Part shown: positions 26,242 through 35,614 of the stretch, piece by piece
Numbering within the stretch: position 1 is the first letter of the stretch
How the letters are laid out: every line of letters begins with the position of its first letter
From: Brachybacterium sp. UMB0905
GTDB taxonomy: Bacteria; Actinomycetota; Actinomycetes; Actinomycetales; Dermabacteraceae
Direction: 5' to 3'
Assembly: GCF_002871795.1 (NCBI RefSeq)
Contig: NZ_PNHL01000002.1
Coordinates: forward strand, 259,961-323,960
DNA: 64,000 nucleotides
Program-made: the position numbers and the translations under genes
Notes under the pieces: model-generated
Databases searched by the model: none
Told to the model about the DNA's origin: nothing
Seen by the model: only the letters and a program-made list of their open reading frames with translations

Positions 26242-27333
26242 GTGAGCACGCTCGACTTCACCCCCACCTCCACCACCCGTCGCATCGCCGACGACGAGCG
26301 TGCCCGCATCCTCGCCGCCCCCGGCTTCGGCACCCACTTCACGGACTTCATGGCCCACGCCCGGTGGACGAAGGAGGGCGGCTGGGCCGATGCCGCCCTC
26401 GTGCCCTTCGGTCCGATCCAGCTGTCCCCGGCCGCAGCCGTCCTCCACTACGGGCAGGAGGTCTTCGAGGGCCTCAAGGCCTTCCGCCACGCCGACGGGT
26501 CCGTGTGGACCTTCCGCCCGGGGGCCAACGCCGAGCGGATGCGGCGCTCCGCCCGCCGCCTGGCCCTGCCCGAGCTGCCCACCGAGGCGTTCGTCGCCTC
26601 CCTGCGCGCTGTCGTGCAGGCCGATGAGCCCTGGGTGCCGGAGGCCACGAGCGAGGAGTCGCTGTACCTGCGGCCCTTCATGATCGCCAGCGAGGAGTTC
26701 CTCGGGGTGCGCGCCTCCCACTGCGTGGACTATTACGTCATCGCATCCCCGGCCGGCCCCTACTTCCCGCGCGGTGTGCAGCCGCTGGTGGTGTGGATCA
26801 CCGACGAGTACGCGCGCGCGGGCGCTGGCGGTACGGGTGCCGCCAAGTGCGGCGGCAACTATGCCTCCTCCCTGCTGGGCAAGGTGGAGGCTAGCGAGCA
26901 GGGGGCCGATGAGGTCCTGTTCCTGGACTCCGAGACCCACACCGCGATCGATGAGCTCTCCGGCATGAACGTCTTCGCCCTGACCGATGACGGCCGCCTG
27001 CTGACGCCGCGGCTGACCGGCTCGATCCTCGAGGGCGTCACCCGCGCCTCGATCCTGCGCCTGGCCGCTGAGCGCGGCCTCGAGGTCGCCGAAGAGCGCC
27101 TGATCATGTCCGATGTGCTGGACCGCATCGCCGCCGGGACGATCACCGAGATGTTCGCCTGCGGCACCGCCGCGGTCATCAACCCCATCGGCGAGTTCCG
27201 CTCCCGCGACGGCTCCTGGACCATCGGCGACGGTGGCTCCGGGGAGATGACTCTCGCCCTGCGGCAGGAGCTCACCGACATCCAGTACGGCCGCATCCCG
27301 GATCGGCATGGCTGGCTGACCCAGCTGGTGTGA
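26242..27333 (+). CDS. ilvE: Branched-chain amino acid aminotransferase
   Basis: Pyridoxal-phosphate enzyme of 363 residues that makes valine, leucine and isoleucine from their keto acids with glutamate. The PLP lysine lies in TGAAKCGGNYASSL, followed by GKVEASEQGADEVLFLD and the phosphate-binding GTAAVINPIG near the C-terminus. The start is the GTG at 26242, 6 nt after GAGGAG; the ATG at 26209 lacks such a site and would add an unconserved extension. Downstream cimA begins 7 bases after the stop. Confidence 0.95.
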   Translation: MSTLDFTPTSTTRRIADDERARILAAPGFGTHFTDFMAHARWTKEGGWADAALVPFGPIQLSPAAAVLHYGQEVFEGLKAFRHADGSVWTFRPGANAERMRRSARRLALPELPTEAFVASLRAVVQADEPWVPEATSEESLYLRPFMIASEEFLGVRASHCVDYYVIASPAGPYFPRGVQPLVVWITDEYARAGAGGTGAAKCGGNYASSLLGKVEASEQGADEVLFLDSETHTAIDELSGMNVFALTDDGRLLTPRLTGSILEGVTRASILRLAAERGLEVAEERLIMSDVLDRIAAGTITEMFACGTAAVINPIGEFRSRDGSWTIGDGGSGEMTLALRQELTDIQYGRIPDRHGWLTQLV

Positions 27334-27340
27334 GGCCGCG

Positions 27341-28999
27341 ATGACCAGCATGCCCACGTCCGTCACGCCCACGCCCGTCGCTCCCCGCGAGGGCTTCCAC
27401 CTGTACGACACCACCTTGCGCGATGGCTCCCAGCAGGAGGGCCTCACGCTCTCGGTCGCCGACAAGCTCGCCGTCGCACGCCTGCTCGATGAGCTGGGCG
27501 TGACCTATATCGAAGGCGGCTGGCCCGGGGCGATCCCGCGGGACACCGAATTCTTCGCCCGCGCCGCCGCCGGGGAACTCGAGCTCGCCCACGCCCGGCT
27601 CGCCGCCTTCGGCGCAACCCGCAAAGCCGGCGTGTCCGTCACCGAGGATCCGCAGGTTGCCGCGCTGCTCGACTCCCAGGCGCCGACGGTGACGCTGGTC
27701 GCGAAGTCCGATCTGCGCCATGTCACCCAGGCCCTGCGCACCACCGGCGAGGAGAACCTCGCCATGGTCCGCGACACGGTCGCCCACCTGGTGGCCGCAG
27801 GCCGCGAGGTGTTCGTCGACGCCGAGCACTTCTTCGACGGGTACCGTCACGACGCCGACTACACCACCAGCGTGCTGCTGGCCGCCCACGAGGCGGGCGC
27901 CGCGGGCCTCGTCCTGTGCGACACCAATGGCGGGATGCTCCCGCACCAGGTCACCGAGGTCATCACCGACCTCACCGCACGCCTGACTGCCGCTGGGGCG
28001 GGGCAGGCGCGGCTCGGCGCCCACACCCACGACGACACCGGCTGCGCGGTCGCCAACGCCCTCGCCGCCGTGCACGCCGGGATCACCCACGTACAGGGCT
28101 GTGTGAACGGCTACGGGGAGCGCACCGGCAACGCGAACCTCATCACCCTGATGGCGGACCTGCAGCTCAAGATGGATCTGCCGCTCGTGCCGGAGGAGAC
28201 CCTGGCCGACTCGACCCGCATCGCTCAGACGATCGGCGAGATCGTGAACCTTCCGGTGAATTCTCGCGCCCCGTACGCGGGCACGAGCGCCTTCGCCCAT
28301 AAGGCCGGGCTGCACGCGAGCGCGATCCGCGTGGACCCGGACCTGTACCAGCACATCGACCCGCGGGTCGTCGGCAATGACATGCGCATGATCATCTCCG
28401 ACATGGCCGGTCGCGCGTCGATCGAGCTGAAGGGCCGAGAGCTGGGCTTCGACCTGCAGGCCGAGCCGGAACTGCTCACCCGTCTGGCCGCGACCGTCAA
28501 GCAGCGCGAGGCCGTCGGCTACTCCTATGAGGCGGCCGACGCATCCTTCGAGCTGCTGCTGCTGGACGAGCTGGGCCGGGTGCCCAGCTACTCTCGCGTG
28601 GAATCCTGGCGGGCCACCAGCCAGCTGGGCCGCGACGGTCAACTGGAGACCGAGGCGACGGTGAAGCTCGTGCCTCAGGATCGTGACGGCACCGTGCTGC
28701 CGAGCGCCCGGCAGGTCGCGATCGCCGAGGGCAACGGCCCGGTGCACGCCCTGGACCTCGCCCTGCGCGGCGCGCTGCGGCAGGCCCACCCGGAGGTCGA
28801 CGACTTCGAGCTGCAGGACTTCAAGGTCCGCATCCTCGACTCCCAGCACGGCACCGACGCGACCACCCGGGTGCTCGTGCGCACTGCCGGGCGCGGACTT
28901 GAGTTCCAGACCGTCGGCGTCGGCCCCAATGTCATCGAAGCGTCCTGGGAGGCGATCTACGACGCCTACACCTACGGGCTGCATAAGTCCGGAGTCTGA
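27341..28999 (+). CDS. cimA: Citramalate synthase
   Basis: Condenses acetyl-CoA and pyruvate to (R)-citramalate, the entry to threonine-independent isoleucine synthesis. The 552 residues have the HMGL-like TIM barrel with YDTTLRDGSQQEGL near residue 22, the metal-binding HTHDDTGCAVANAL, then QGCVNGYGERTGNANL and the C-terminal regulatory (LeuA allosteric) domain. DTTLRDGSQQEG and length favour CimA over 2-isopropylmalate synthase. With leuCD, leuB, ilvBNC, ilvD and ilvE also present, the whole route to isoleucine is encoded in the window. Confidence 0.92.
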   Translation: MTSMPTSVTPTPVAPREGFHLYDTTLRDGSQQEGLTLSVADKLAVARLLDELGVTYIEGGWPGAIPRDTEFFARAAAGELELAHARLAAFGATRKAGVSVTEDPQVAALLDSQAPTVTLVAKSDLRHVTQALRTTGEENLAMVRDTVAHLVAAGREVFVDAEHFFDGYRHDADYTTSVLLAAHEAGAAGLVLCDTNGGMLPHQVTEVITDLTARLTAAGAGQARLGAHTHDDTGCAVANALAAVHAGITHVQGCVNGYGERTGNANLITLMADLQLKMDLPLVPEETLADSTRIAQTIGEIVNLPVNSRAPYAGTSAFAHKAGLHASAIRVDPDLYQHIDPRVVGNDMRMIISDMAGRASIELKGRELGFDLQAEPELLTRLAATVKQREAVGYSYEAADASFELLLLDELGRVPSYSRVESWRATSQLGRDGQLETEATVKLVPQDRDGTVLPSARQVAIAEGNGPVHALDLALRGALRQAHPEVDDFELQDFKVRILDSQHGTDATTRVLVRTAGRGLEFQTVGVGPNVIEASWEAIYDAYTYGLHKSGV

Positions 29000-29178
29000 G
29001 CCGCCCTCGCCCTGGCACGTTCGTGCCGGTCCGAAAAGCCAGCATTGCTCCGACCTGCGGGGGAGTAGGCCTGAATTCGGCACCTCCTGCTCATGGCGTG
29101 ATGTGGGACACCCCTTTTAGCGTTGCCGCACGGCCAATCGGCCGCACCATTTCCCCCATCACGGAAGGATCCCCAGCC

Positions 29179-30213
29179 GTGCTCAGCGACGATCACGTCA
29201 CCTCTCCCACCCGCAGCCGCCTCATGGCCCGTCTCGGTCGTGCCTCGGGCGGCCTTGCCGTCGCCGCGATGCTCAGCATCGGTGGAGCGGGACTCGCCAC
29301 TGCCGACGGCGGCGGTGACGACCTCGAGACCACGAGCTTCAGCCAGTCCGCGCAGGAGGACACTGAGGCGTACTGGACCCCCGAGCGGATGGAGGCTGCC
29401 ATCCCCGCCGATGAGCTGGTGGCCGATGCAGCTCCGGCTGATGGTGCCGTGGAGACCTCCGCCACCACCACGATCCCGGGCGCCCAGGCCTCGCCGAAGG
29501 CTCAGGGCGGCAACGGGAAGGACCTGAAGAATGAGGATGGCTGGCCCGGCGAGGATGACCCCATCGCCACCGGCGACACCGACCACATCGGCAAGGTGTT
29601 CTTCACCGTGAACGGCCAGGACTACGTGTGCTCCGGCAACTCCGTGGCCTCCACGAACGGCAACACCGTCTCCACCGCCGGGCACTGCACCAATGAGGCC
29701 GGCACCTGGGCCAGCAACTGGGCCTTCGCCCCCGGCTACGACCATGGCGAGACCCCGCACGGCCTGTGGACCGCCACCGAGCTGTACGCCCCCCAGCAGT
29801 GGGTCTCCGGTGAGGACATGAACTACGACGTCGCCTTCGCCGTGGTCGCCCCGGAGGACGGCATGGGCACCCTGACCGAGGCTGTCGGCGCCTCCGGCAT
29901 CGAGTTCAACACCCAGCGCGGTTCGCTGATCACCTCCTACGGCTACCCGGCCGGGAGCCCCTTCGACGGAGAGTCGCTCGAGCAGTGCCAGGGCACGGGC
30001 TTCGATGACACCATCGGCGACACCGATGACCAGGCGATCGACTGCGATATGACCGGCGGCTCCTCCGGCGGCCCCTGGTTCATCGGCGATGGCCCCGATG
30101 GGCTGCAGATCTCCGTGAACTCCTTCGGCTACACCATGCAGCCGAACGTCATGTACGGCCCCTACCTGGGTGATGTGGCGCAGGAGGTCTACGAGACCGC
30201 GGCCAACGCCTGA
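29179..30213 (+). CDS. Secreted V8-like (trypsin-fold) serine protease
   Basis: Predicted extracellular serine protease of 344 residues. A signal peptide covers about residues 1-43 (hydrophobic GGLAVAAMLSIGGAGLATA), followed by an acidic propeptide of about 90 residues. The catalytic triad is intact: His169 in STAGHC, Asp217 in MNYDVAF and Ser296 in GGSSGGPW, the pattern of the glutamyl endopeptidase/S1B group. GGAAGGA lies 9 nt before the GTG at 29179. The gene is followed by a long hairpin at 30276-30316. Substrates are unknown; nutrient release is plausible given the nearby peptide importer, but that is inference. Confidence 0.9.
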   Translation: MLSDDHVTSPTRSRLMARLGRASGGLAVAAMLSIGGAGLATADGGGDDLETTSFSQSAQEDTEAYWTPERMEAAIPADELVADAAPADGAVETSATTTIPGAQASPKAQGGNGKDLKNEDGWPGEDDPIATGDTDHIGKVFFTVNGQDYVCSGNSVASTNGNTVSTAGHCTNEAGTWASNWAFAPGYDHGETPHGLWTATELYAPQQWVSGEDMNYDVAFAVVAPEDGMGTLTEAVGASGIEFNTQRGSLITSYGYPAGSPFDGESLEQCQGTGFDDTIGDTDDQAIDCDMTGGSSGGPWFIGDGPDGLQISVNSFGYTMQPNVMYGPYLGDVAQEVYETAANA

Positions 30214-30275
30214 TCTGCAAGGCCGTCTGATCGGGCACACCGTCTGATCAAAGCCGTCTGATCCACGACGCAGCG

Positions 30276-30316
30276 GCGACGGGCGTCGCTCCCTCCCGGG
30301 GGGCGGCGCCCGTCGC
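30276..30316 (+). terminator. Terminator hairpin after the serine protease gene
   Basis: GCGACGGGCG (30276-30285) pairs perfectly with CGCCCGTCGC (30307-30316), with a 21-nt loop that can pair further. It ends directly against the open frame of the truncated M20 gene. Three copies of CCGTCTGATC lie just upstream (near 30223, 30240 and 30254). Confidence 0.65.
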
Positions 30317-30317
30317 G

Positions 30318-31304
30318 TTGCCCATGGCCGAGCAGTCCGACAAGGAGTATTCGGCCGCGGGCGTGACCGTCATCGATGAGCGCACCGGTGAGGAGACTCC
30401 GGTGGCGCACTCCTGCGGCCATGACGTCCACATCGTCGCGCTGCTGGGGGCGCTCGAGGCCCTGGCCAGCTGCCGCGATGCCTGGCAAGGCACCGTGGTC
30501 GGCGTCTTCCAACCCGCCGAGGAGATCGCCGCCGGGGCCCGTGACATGGTCGAGCACGGCATCGCCGAGGCGATCCCCACCCCGGAGGTATATCTGGGAC
30601 AGCATGTGCTCGGCACCATCCCCGTCGGCCATGTGGGAACCCGCCCCGGGCCCGCGCTCTCCCAGGCCTGCTCGATGCGGATCACCCTGCACGGGCGCGG
30701 ATCCCACGGCGCGATGCCGGACCTCAGCGTGGATCCGATCGTGCTGGGCGCCGCGATCATCACCCGGCTGCAGTCCGTCGTGGCCCGCGAGATCGCCCCG
30801 CACGAGACGGCGGTGCTGACCGTCGGCTCCTTCCACGCCGGGACCAAGTCCAACATCATCCCCGAGACCGCCGAGCTGCAGCTGAACACCCGCGCCTACA
30901 GCGCCGAAGTCGCCGATGCGCTCACCAGCGCCATCGAGCGGATCGTGCGCGCCGAATGCGCGGCCGCCCGCTGCCCGCGCGAACCCGAGATCGACATCTT
31001 CGACGAGTACCCGCTGACCACCAACGATGAAGAGGCGACCGCCCGCGTGCGGGCCGCGTTCGAAGAGCACTTCGGCAGCGACACGGTCACCATGGACCCG
31101 GTACCCGCCTCGGAGGACTTCTCCGTCGTCCCCGATGCCCTCGGCGTGCCCTACACCTACTGGGGACTCGGCGGGTTCGCCGAGCAGCCCGCCCCCGGCA
31201 ACCATTCCCCGCAGTTCGCGCCGGACCTCCAGCCCACCCTGGACCGTGGCGCCGCCGCCCTGCTCGTGGCCGCAAACGCCTGGCTGGGGGAGGAGCAACG
31301 CTAG
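30318..31304 (+). pseudogene. M20-family amidohydrolase, N-terminally truncated
   Basis: This 328-codon frame matches metal-dependent M20 amidohydrolases (hippurate/IAA-amino acid hydrolase type), but homology begins abruptly at VALPMAEQSDKEYS, which normally lies about 80 residues into the protein. Metal-binding motifs are kept: HSCGHDVH, FQPAEE, GQHVLG and the C-terminal NHSPQF. The missing part forms the first strands of the catalytic domain. No ribosome binding site precedes the TTG at 30318 or the ATG at 30324; instead the frame starts immediately after the terminator hairpin of the protease gene. This looks like a deletion junction. I regard it as a remnant, though the long intact frame shows the event is recent or that a short form is still made. 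Confidence 0.7.
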
Positions 31305-31320
31305 GCGCCCGCAGCAGGGC

Positions 31321-33885
31321 TCAGCGATCCGCGATATCGCCCACGTGCGTGATGGCGAGTACCGGTTCACCGGCCTCATCGGTGGCCTCGAGATCAAGCT
31401 CCGCCTCGATCGCCCAGTCGCGGTGATGATCAGGATCATCGAGCACCTGACGAATCCGCCAGACCTTCGACTCCTCGGTGATCTGCAGCAGCTGCGGCGA
31501 ACGGGCGGGGCCGTCGATGCCCACGTGATCGTAGGTGTCGTAATAGTCGTCCATCGCCGACGCCCAGCGGTCCCGGTCCCAGCTGGAGGCACCGTCGAGC
31601 TGCGCCAGACGCTCCTCGCGCTCGAAGGCGAAATGCTCCACACGCTGCCACATCGCCGCACGCACCATGGTGCGCAGCACCTTCGCCTGCCCGGACAGGG
31701 AGCGCACCGAGGTGGAGCGCAGCTCGGCGGCGGCATCGGGCTCCCCATCCTCCGGATGGGTGAGGGCCTCCCACTCATCCAGCAGGGAGGAGTCGATGCC
31801 GCGCACCAGCACGCCCAGCCACTCGATGAGATCCTCGAGCTCCTCGGTGCGCAGATCCTGCGGGATGGTGCGCCGCAGCGCCTGGTAGGCATCCGAGAGG
31901 TAGCGCAGCACGATCCCTTCGCTGCGCTGCAGCCCGTAGCGCTGCACGAACTCGCTGAAGGTCTGCCCGGTCTCATGCAGTTCGCGCACCACAGACTTGG
32001 GGGAGAGGTCCTCGGCCCGCACCCAGGGGCGGGTGCGGGCGTAGATCTCGAGCGCCGCCTCGAGGTCCTCTTCAAGAGGCTTGGGCCAGGTGACCTCGTC
32101 CAACAGCGCCATCCGCTCGGTGTACTCCACCCCGTCGGCCTTCAGCTCCGCGAGCAGTTCGCCCTTGGCGGCGTTCTGCTGCGCGAGCAGGATCTGTCGG
32201 GGATCCTCAAGGATCGCCTCGATGATCGAGACAGTGTCCAGGGTGAGGGATTCGGAGTCTTCATCCAGACTGTCGATCATGGCGATCGCAAAGGGGGCGA
32301 GCGGCTGGTTCATCGTGAAGTCCAGCTGCAGATCCTCCACCAGCGCCAGGCGACGCCCCAGATGGTCGAGCTCGGGCAGCACCTGCACGATCTCGGCGTC
32401 CCGCAGGCCCCGCAGGATCTCCAGGCCCCGCCGGGCGAGCGTGAACTGTTGGGTGCGGGTCTGGTGGCTGGTGAAGATCAGATGGCGCCCGGCGGCGATC
32501 GCATCCCCGGGCCGGCTGATGAGCGCGAGCACCATCGACGGGGTGATCTGCAGATGGGGCCGCAGCTGCTCGGGCGGGTTCTCGACGAGCTTGGTGAGGT
32601 TCTGCTCGGACCAGGACACTGCGCCGTCGGGCACGCGCGGCTTCGGCTCCTTCTTGCGCTTCTTAGCGTTGTTGGGGGTGCGTCCGGCCTCTTCGCGGGC
32701 CTTCTGCTTGGCCAGCTGCTTCTCGAACTCGACGGTCCACGGCGGGGCCTGCACCACCACATGGCCGATGGTGTCGAAGCCCGCCCGACCGGCGCGCCCG
32801 GCGATCTGGTGGAACTCGCGGGCGTTCAGCAGGCGTGAGCGTCGGCCGTCGAATTTCGTCAGGCCCGTCAGCAGCACCGTCCGGATCGGCACGTTGATGC
32901 CCACCCCCAGGGTGTCGGTGCCGCAGATGAGCTTCAGCAGCCCGGACTGGGCGAGCTTCTCCACCAGACGCCGGTACTTGGGCAGCATCCCGGCGTGATG
33001 CACCCCGATGCCCTCGCGCACCAGACGCGAGAGGATCTGCCCGAACCCCTTGGAGAAGCGGAAGTCCCCGATGATCTCGCGGACCTGCTCCTTCTGCTCG
33101 CGGGTGAGGATCTTGCGTCCCTGCAGGGCTTGCGCCTGCTCAAGCGCGTCCTTCTGCGTGAAGTGCACGATGTACACCGGGGCGTCGCGGCCCTCGAGAA
33201 TGCCGGTGATGGTGTCCTCGAGGGCTTCGGTGGACCAGCGGAAGTCGAGCGGCACGGGGCGCGGGGCGTCGGCGATGACGCTCACCTCCCGGCCGGTGCG
33301 CTGCTCAAGATCGGTGACCAGGGAGGTGACGTCACCGAGGGTTGCGCTCATGAGCACGAACTGGCAGCGCGGCAGCTCGATCAGCGGCACCTGCCAGGCC
33401 CAGCCACGCTGCGGATCGCCGTAGTAGTGGAACTCGTCCATCACCGCCAGGCCCACATCGGAGGTGGGACCGTCACGCAGCGCATGGTTGGCGAGGATCT
33501 CCGCGGTGCACACGATGATCGGGGCGTCGTGGTTGACCGAGCTGTCCCCGGTCATCATGCCGACCTTGTCCGCGCCGAACTGGGCGACGAGGTCGAAGAA
33601 CTTCTCGCTCACGAGCGCTTTGATCGGCGCGGTGTAGTAGGCACGCTCCCCACGGGCCATGGCGGCGAACAGCGCGGAGTACGCGATCGTGGTCTTGCCC
33701 GAACCGGTGGGGGTTGCGGCGATGACGTGGTCACCGGCGGCGATGGCCAGCAGCGCCTCCTCCTGATGGGGATAGAGGGTGCGGCCGATCTCCGCCTGCG
33801 CGGCGATGAACCCCTCGACGATCGCGTCCTGTCCGTCGCTCGCAGTGGCATCGGGCAAAAACGGCAGCAGATGGGGCATGGACAC
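31321..33885 (-). CDS. Ski2-like DEAD/DEAH-box RNA helicase (DUF3516 type)
   Basis: An 854-residue superfamily 2 helicase. Walker A ATPTGSGKT is at 57-65, the motif II box is DEFH (150-153), then SATLGD and the C-terminal motif QIAGRAGRAG. A basic KKRKKEPKPR patch near the middle and a long C-terminal DUF3516-like domain follow. The family is widespread in actinobacteria and is thought to act on RNA; the substrate is not known. The start may be the GTG at 33885 or the ATG at 33879. It converges with the truncated M20 gene. Confidence 0.9.
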   Translation of the reverse strand: MSMPHLLPFLPDATASDGQDAIVEGFIAAQAEIGRTLYPHQEEALLAIAAGDHVIAATPTGSGKTTIAYSALFAAMARGERAYYTAPIKALVSEKFFDLVAQFGADKVGMMTGDSSVNHDAPIIVCTAEILANHALRDGPTSDVGLAVMDEFHYYGDPQRGWAWQVPLIELPRCQFVLMSATLGDVTSLVTDLEQRTGREVSVIADAPRPVPLDFRWSTEALEDTITGILEGRDAPVYIVHFTQKDALEQAQALQGRKILTREQKEQVREIIGDFRFSKGFGQILSRLVREGIGVHHAGMLPKYRRLVEKLAQSGLLKLICGTDTLGVGINVPIRTVLLTGLTKFDGRRSRLLNAREFHQIAGRAGRAGFDTIGHVVVQAPPWTVEFEKQLAKQKAREEAGRTPNNAKKRKKEPKPRVPDGAVSWSEQNLTKLVENPPEQLRPHLQITPSMVLALISRPGDAIAAGRHLIFTSHQTRTQQFTLARRGLEILRGLRDAEIVQVLPELDHLGRRLALVEDLQLDFTMNQPLAPFAIAMIDSLDEDSESLTLDTVSIIEAILEDPRQILLAQQNAAKGELLAELKADGVEYTERMALLDEVTWPKPLEEDLEAALEIYARTRPWVRAEDLSPKSVVRELHETGQTFSEFVQRYGLQRSEGIVLRYLSDAYQALRRTIPQDLRTEELEDLIEWLGVLVRGIDSSLLDEWEALTHPEDGEPDAAAELRSTSVRSLSGQAKVLRTMVRAAMWQRVEHFAFEREERLAQLDGASSWDRDRWASAMDDYYDTYDHVGIDGPARSPQLLQITEESKVWRIRQVLDDPDHHRDWAIEAELDLEATDEAGEPVLAITHVGDIADR

Positions 33886-34025
33886 CAGTGTGCCAGGTGG
33901 GGTGGTGGCCGACCGCGCTCGCGAGCATCGGGAGGTGCCCCCATCGCCCCGATAGACGCGGGGGCGCCGTGAGTGATCAGGCGTGGCGTGTGACGGTCAC
34001 GGTGCTCACCCACCGAGGAGGAACC

Positions 34026-34346
34026 ATGCTTCGTCGTGTCCGACGCACCACCGCCAGTCTCGCGCTCACCGGCGTCACTGTCCTGTCCGTCGCGGGCTGC
34101 TCTCTGGGTGGTGCACCGGTTCCAGAGGAGGACGTGGAGCAGCGGATCACGGACCCGCTCACCGAGCAGGTGGGAGTCGCGCCCGATGACGTCGACTGCC
34201 CTGATGGTTTCCCGGCTGAGGAAGGCGCCGAGATGACCTGCGTGCTGAGCGCCGGCGGGGAGAGCATCGACGTCATGGTCACCGTCACGGGTGTTGAGGA
34301 CGGCGAGGTCAGCTACGACGTCGAGGTCGCCGACGAGGTGAACTGA
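34026..34346 (+). CDS. DUF4333-type lipoprotein
   Basis: Small exported lipoprotein of 106 residues. The signal peptide ends in a lipobox (LSVAGC), and the rest has the DUF4333 pattern: VEQRITDPLTEQVGV, a first Cys in DVDCPDGFPAEEGAEM and a second in TCVLSAGG, probably disulfide-linked. An excellent AGGAGGA site lies just before the ATG at 34026. Function of the family is unknown. Confidence 0.8.
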   Translation: MLRRVRRTTASLALTGVTVLSVAGCSLGGAPVPEEDVEQRITDPLTEQVGVAPDDVDCPDGFPAEEGAEMTCVLSAGGESIDVMVTVTGVEDGEVSYDVEVADEVN

Positions 34347-34879
34347 CCCACCGTTGAGGCGACCTGACCGCGTGACCCGGTGGGCGGCCTGGTGCTTGAT
34401 GCTGCTGAGGAAGGTCAGTGCCCCTGTAACTCCCCGGCCTGTGCGCGCCACATCGCATCACGCAGCACCGCAGCCGCGGGGGAGGAAGCAGCGCGTTCCC
34501 TGAGCTGAAGTGCAGGCTGTACGGCAGCTGCCCGCTCATCGACAACCTCCCGCGCGGTGCTGTTCCCAGGACCGCTGGCACAGCGCGGTGGCGCTTCCAT
34601 GCGGCGCGCCGTCACGCCGGATGGTGACCGCCATGGTGCTGACCCGCCACATCATCACGACGATCAGCGGAATCAGAAGCAGAGGCGGAACAGCGATGAT
34701 CGCGACCAGGCGCACCAGCTCCGGCCCCCGCGCCGTTCTGCTGAACTGCTGCCCATTTCCGCCCCTCGTGGTCGTTCACATCCCCGGTGCTGCGCTACTG
34801 TGCGCACACCTGTCCTGGATGTCTGCTGACGGGCTGGTCATGCAGCACCGCGCGGAGACTCTGTGCGGCGCTGCGGGAC
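34347..34879. other. Gap with decayed coding DNA
   Basis: No intact gene is seen in these 533 bases. The minus strand keeps a hydrophobic coding-like stretch and a separate C-terminal-like stretch in another frame, listed as a possible pseudogene. The rest looks non-coding. Confidence 0.5.
34415..34715 (-). pseudogene. Possible frameshifted small membrane protein gene
   Basis: One minus-strand frame reads a membrane-like stretch (VRLVAIIAVPPLLLIPLIV, then VMMWRVSTMAVTIRRDG) from a GTG at 34715 and runs into a stop soon after. An overlapping frame continues with a helical tail ending WRAQAGELQGH at the TGA at 34415. A single indel near 34560 would join them into one protein of roughly 100 residues. 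No homologue is recognised. The evidence is hydrophobicity and frame continuity only. Confidence 0.3.
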
Positions 34880-35428
34880 TCAGTGCTCCCGGAACTCGCC
34901 GGCGAGGAAACGGCGGTGGGCGCCGATGGCGAGTTGCGTGGGCAGAAGGGGCGCGGTGGGATCCTGTGCGGCGAGATCCCGGCCTTCTCCGCGGAGTATC
35001 TGGTACTGATCCGCCGTGACGACGGCGAGTAGCTGGCGATGATCTGTGGTCACCACGCACGTAGCGCGGCGCCAGTAGAAGTGCCCCGAGCTCTCGATGC
35101 GAGCCACCGACTCCCAAGGGATCCAGACGGTGCGGAGGAGCCCGCGAATCCTCACGCCTCTCGTCGTGATGATCAGTGCAGCTCGCGCTGCACGCAGTAC
35201 ATGGATGACCAGAAGCAACGTTACTGCGAGTGCCACCAGGGCCAGCACGATTGCGATGGCGACGCTGGCAGCGGAGCTGGCGGCACGAATCCACATCACG
35301 GACAGCACAGGTATCAGCACGGCAGCGAGCAGTGCGAATAGGACTGTCCCACCGATCTGCAGTGTGCGCACGGGAGTAGAGAAGCCGACGTGGTGTAGTA
35401 CCCGGCCGTGCGGTGCCTCTGAAGCCAT
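34880..35428 (-). CDS. Membrane protein with PH-like domain
   Basis: A 182-residue protein with two membrane segments (LFALLAAVLIPVLSVMWI and ASVAIAIVLALVALAVTLLLVI), then a beta-rich region (ALIITTRGVRIRGLL... VWIPWESVARIES) resembling the bacterial PH-like domain of small actinobacterial membrane proteins. A GGGGAG site precedes the ATG. It is divergent from the WXG100 gene, across a gap with an 18-bp perfect palindrome. Function unknown. Confidence 0.65.
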   Translation of the reverse strand: MASEAPHGRVLHHVGFSTPVRTLQIGGTVLFALLAAVLIPVLSVMWIRAASSAASVAIAIVLALVALAVTLLLVIHVLRAARAALIITTRGVRIRGLLRTVWIPWESVARIESSGHFYWRRATCVVTTDHRQLLAVVTADQYQILRGEGRDLAAQDPTAPLLPTQLAIGAHRRFLAGEFREH

Positions 35429-35513
35429 CTGGTCTGTCTCCCCGGGGAATGCTCTGTCATGCCTGGCTGGAGAAGCTTAACCGTGATCGCGCGGGCTTGG
35501 CCGGAGACCTCAT

Positions 35514-35531
35514 ATGGGGAGTACTCCCCAT
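35514..35531. promoter_or_regulatory. Perfect 18-bp palindrome between divergent genes
   Basis: ATGGGGAGTACTCCCCAT reads the same on both strands. It lies between the PH-like gene (start 35428, minus) and the WXG100 gene (start 35615, plus), in DNA of lower GC than its surroundings. A dimeric regulator site is the simplest explanation. Confidence 0.5.
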
Positions 35532-35614
35532 CGCCTGGACGGTTATCTCCATCTACTCTTCAGGTACGAAGACGGCTGCGATTGGCACGGCAGGCGAGAT
35601 TGAGAGGAAGAGGC

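Noticed and set aside
30318..31304. Intact short-form M20 peptidase
   Set aside because: Metal-binding motifs are present but the first part of the catalytic domain, a ribosome site and a promoter are all missing, so a truncated remnant is more likely.
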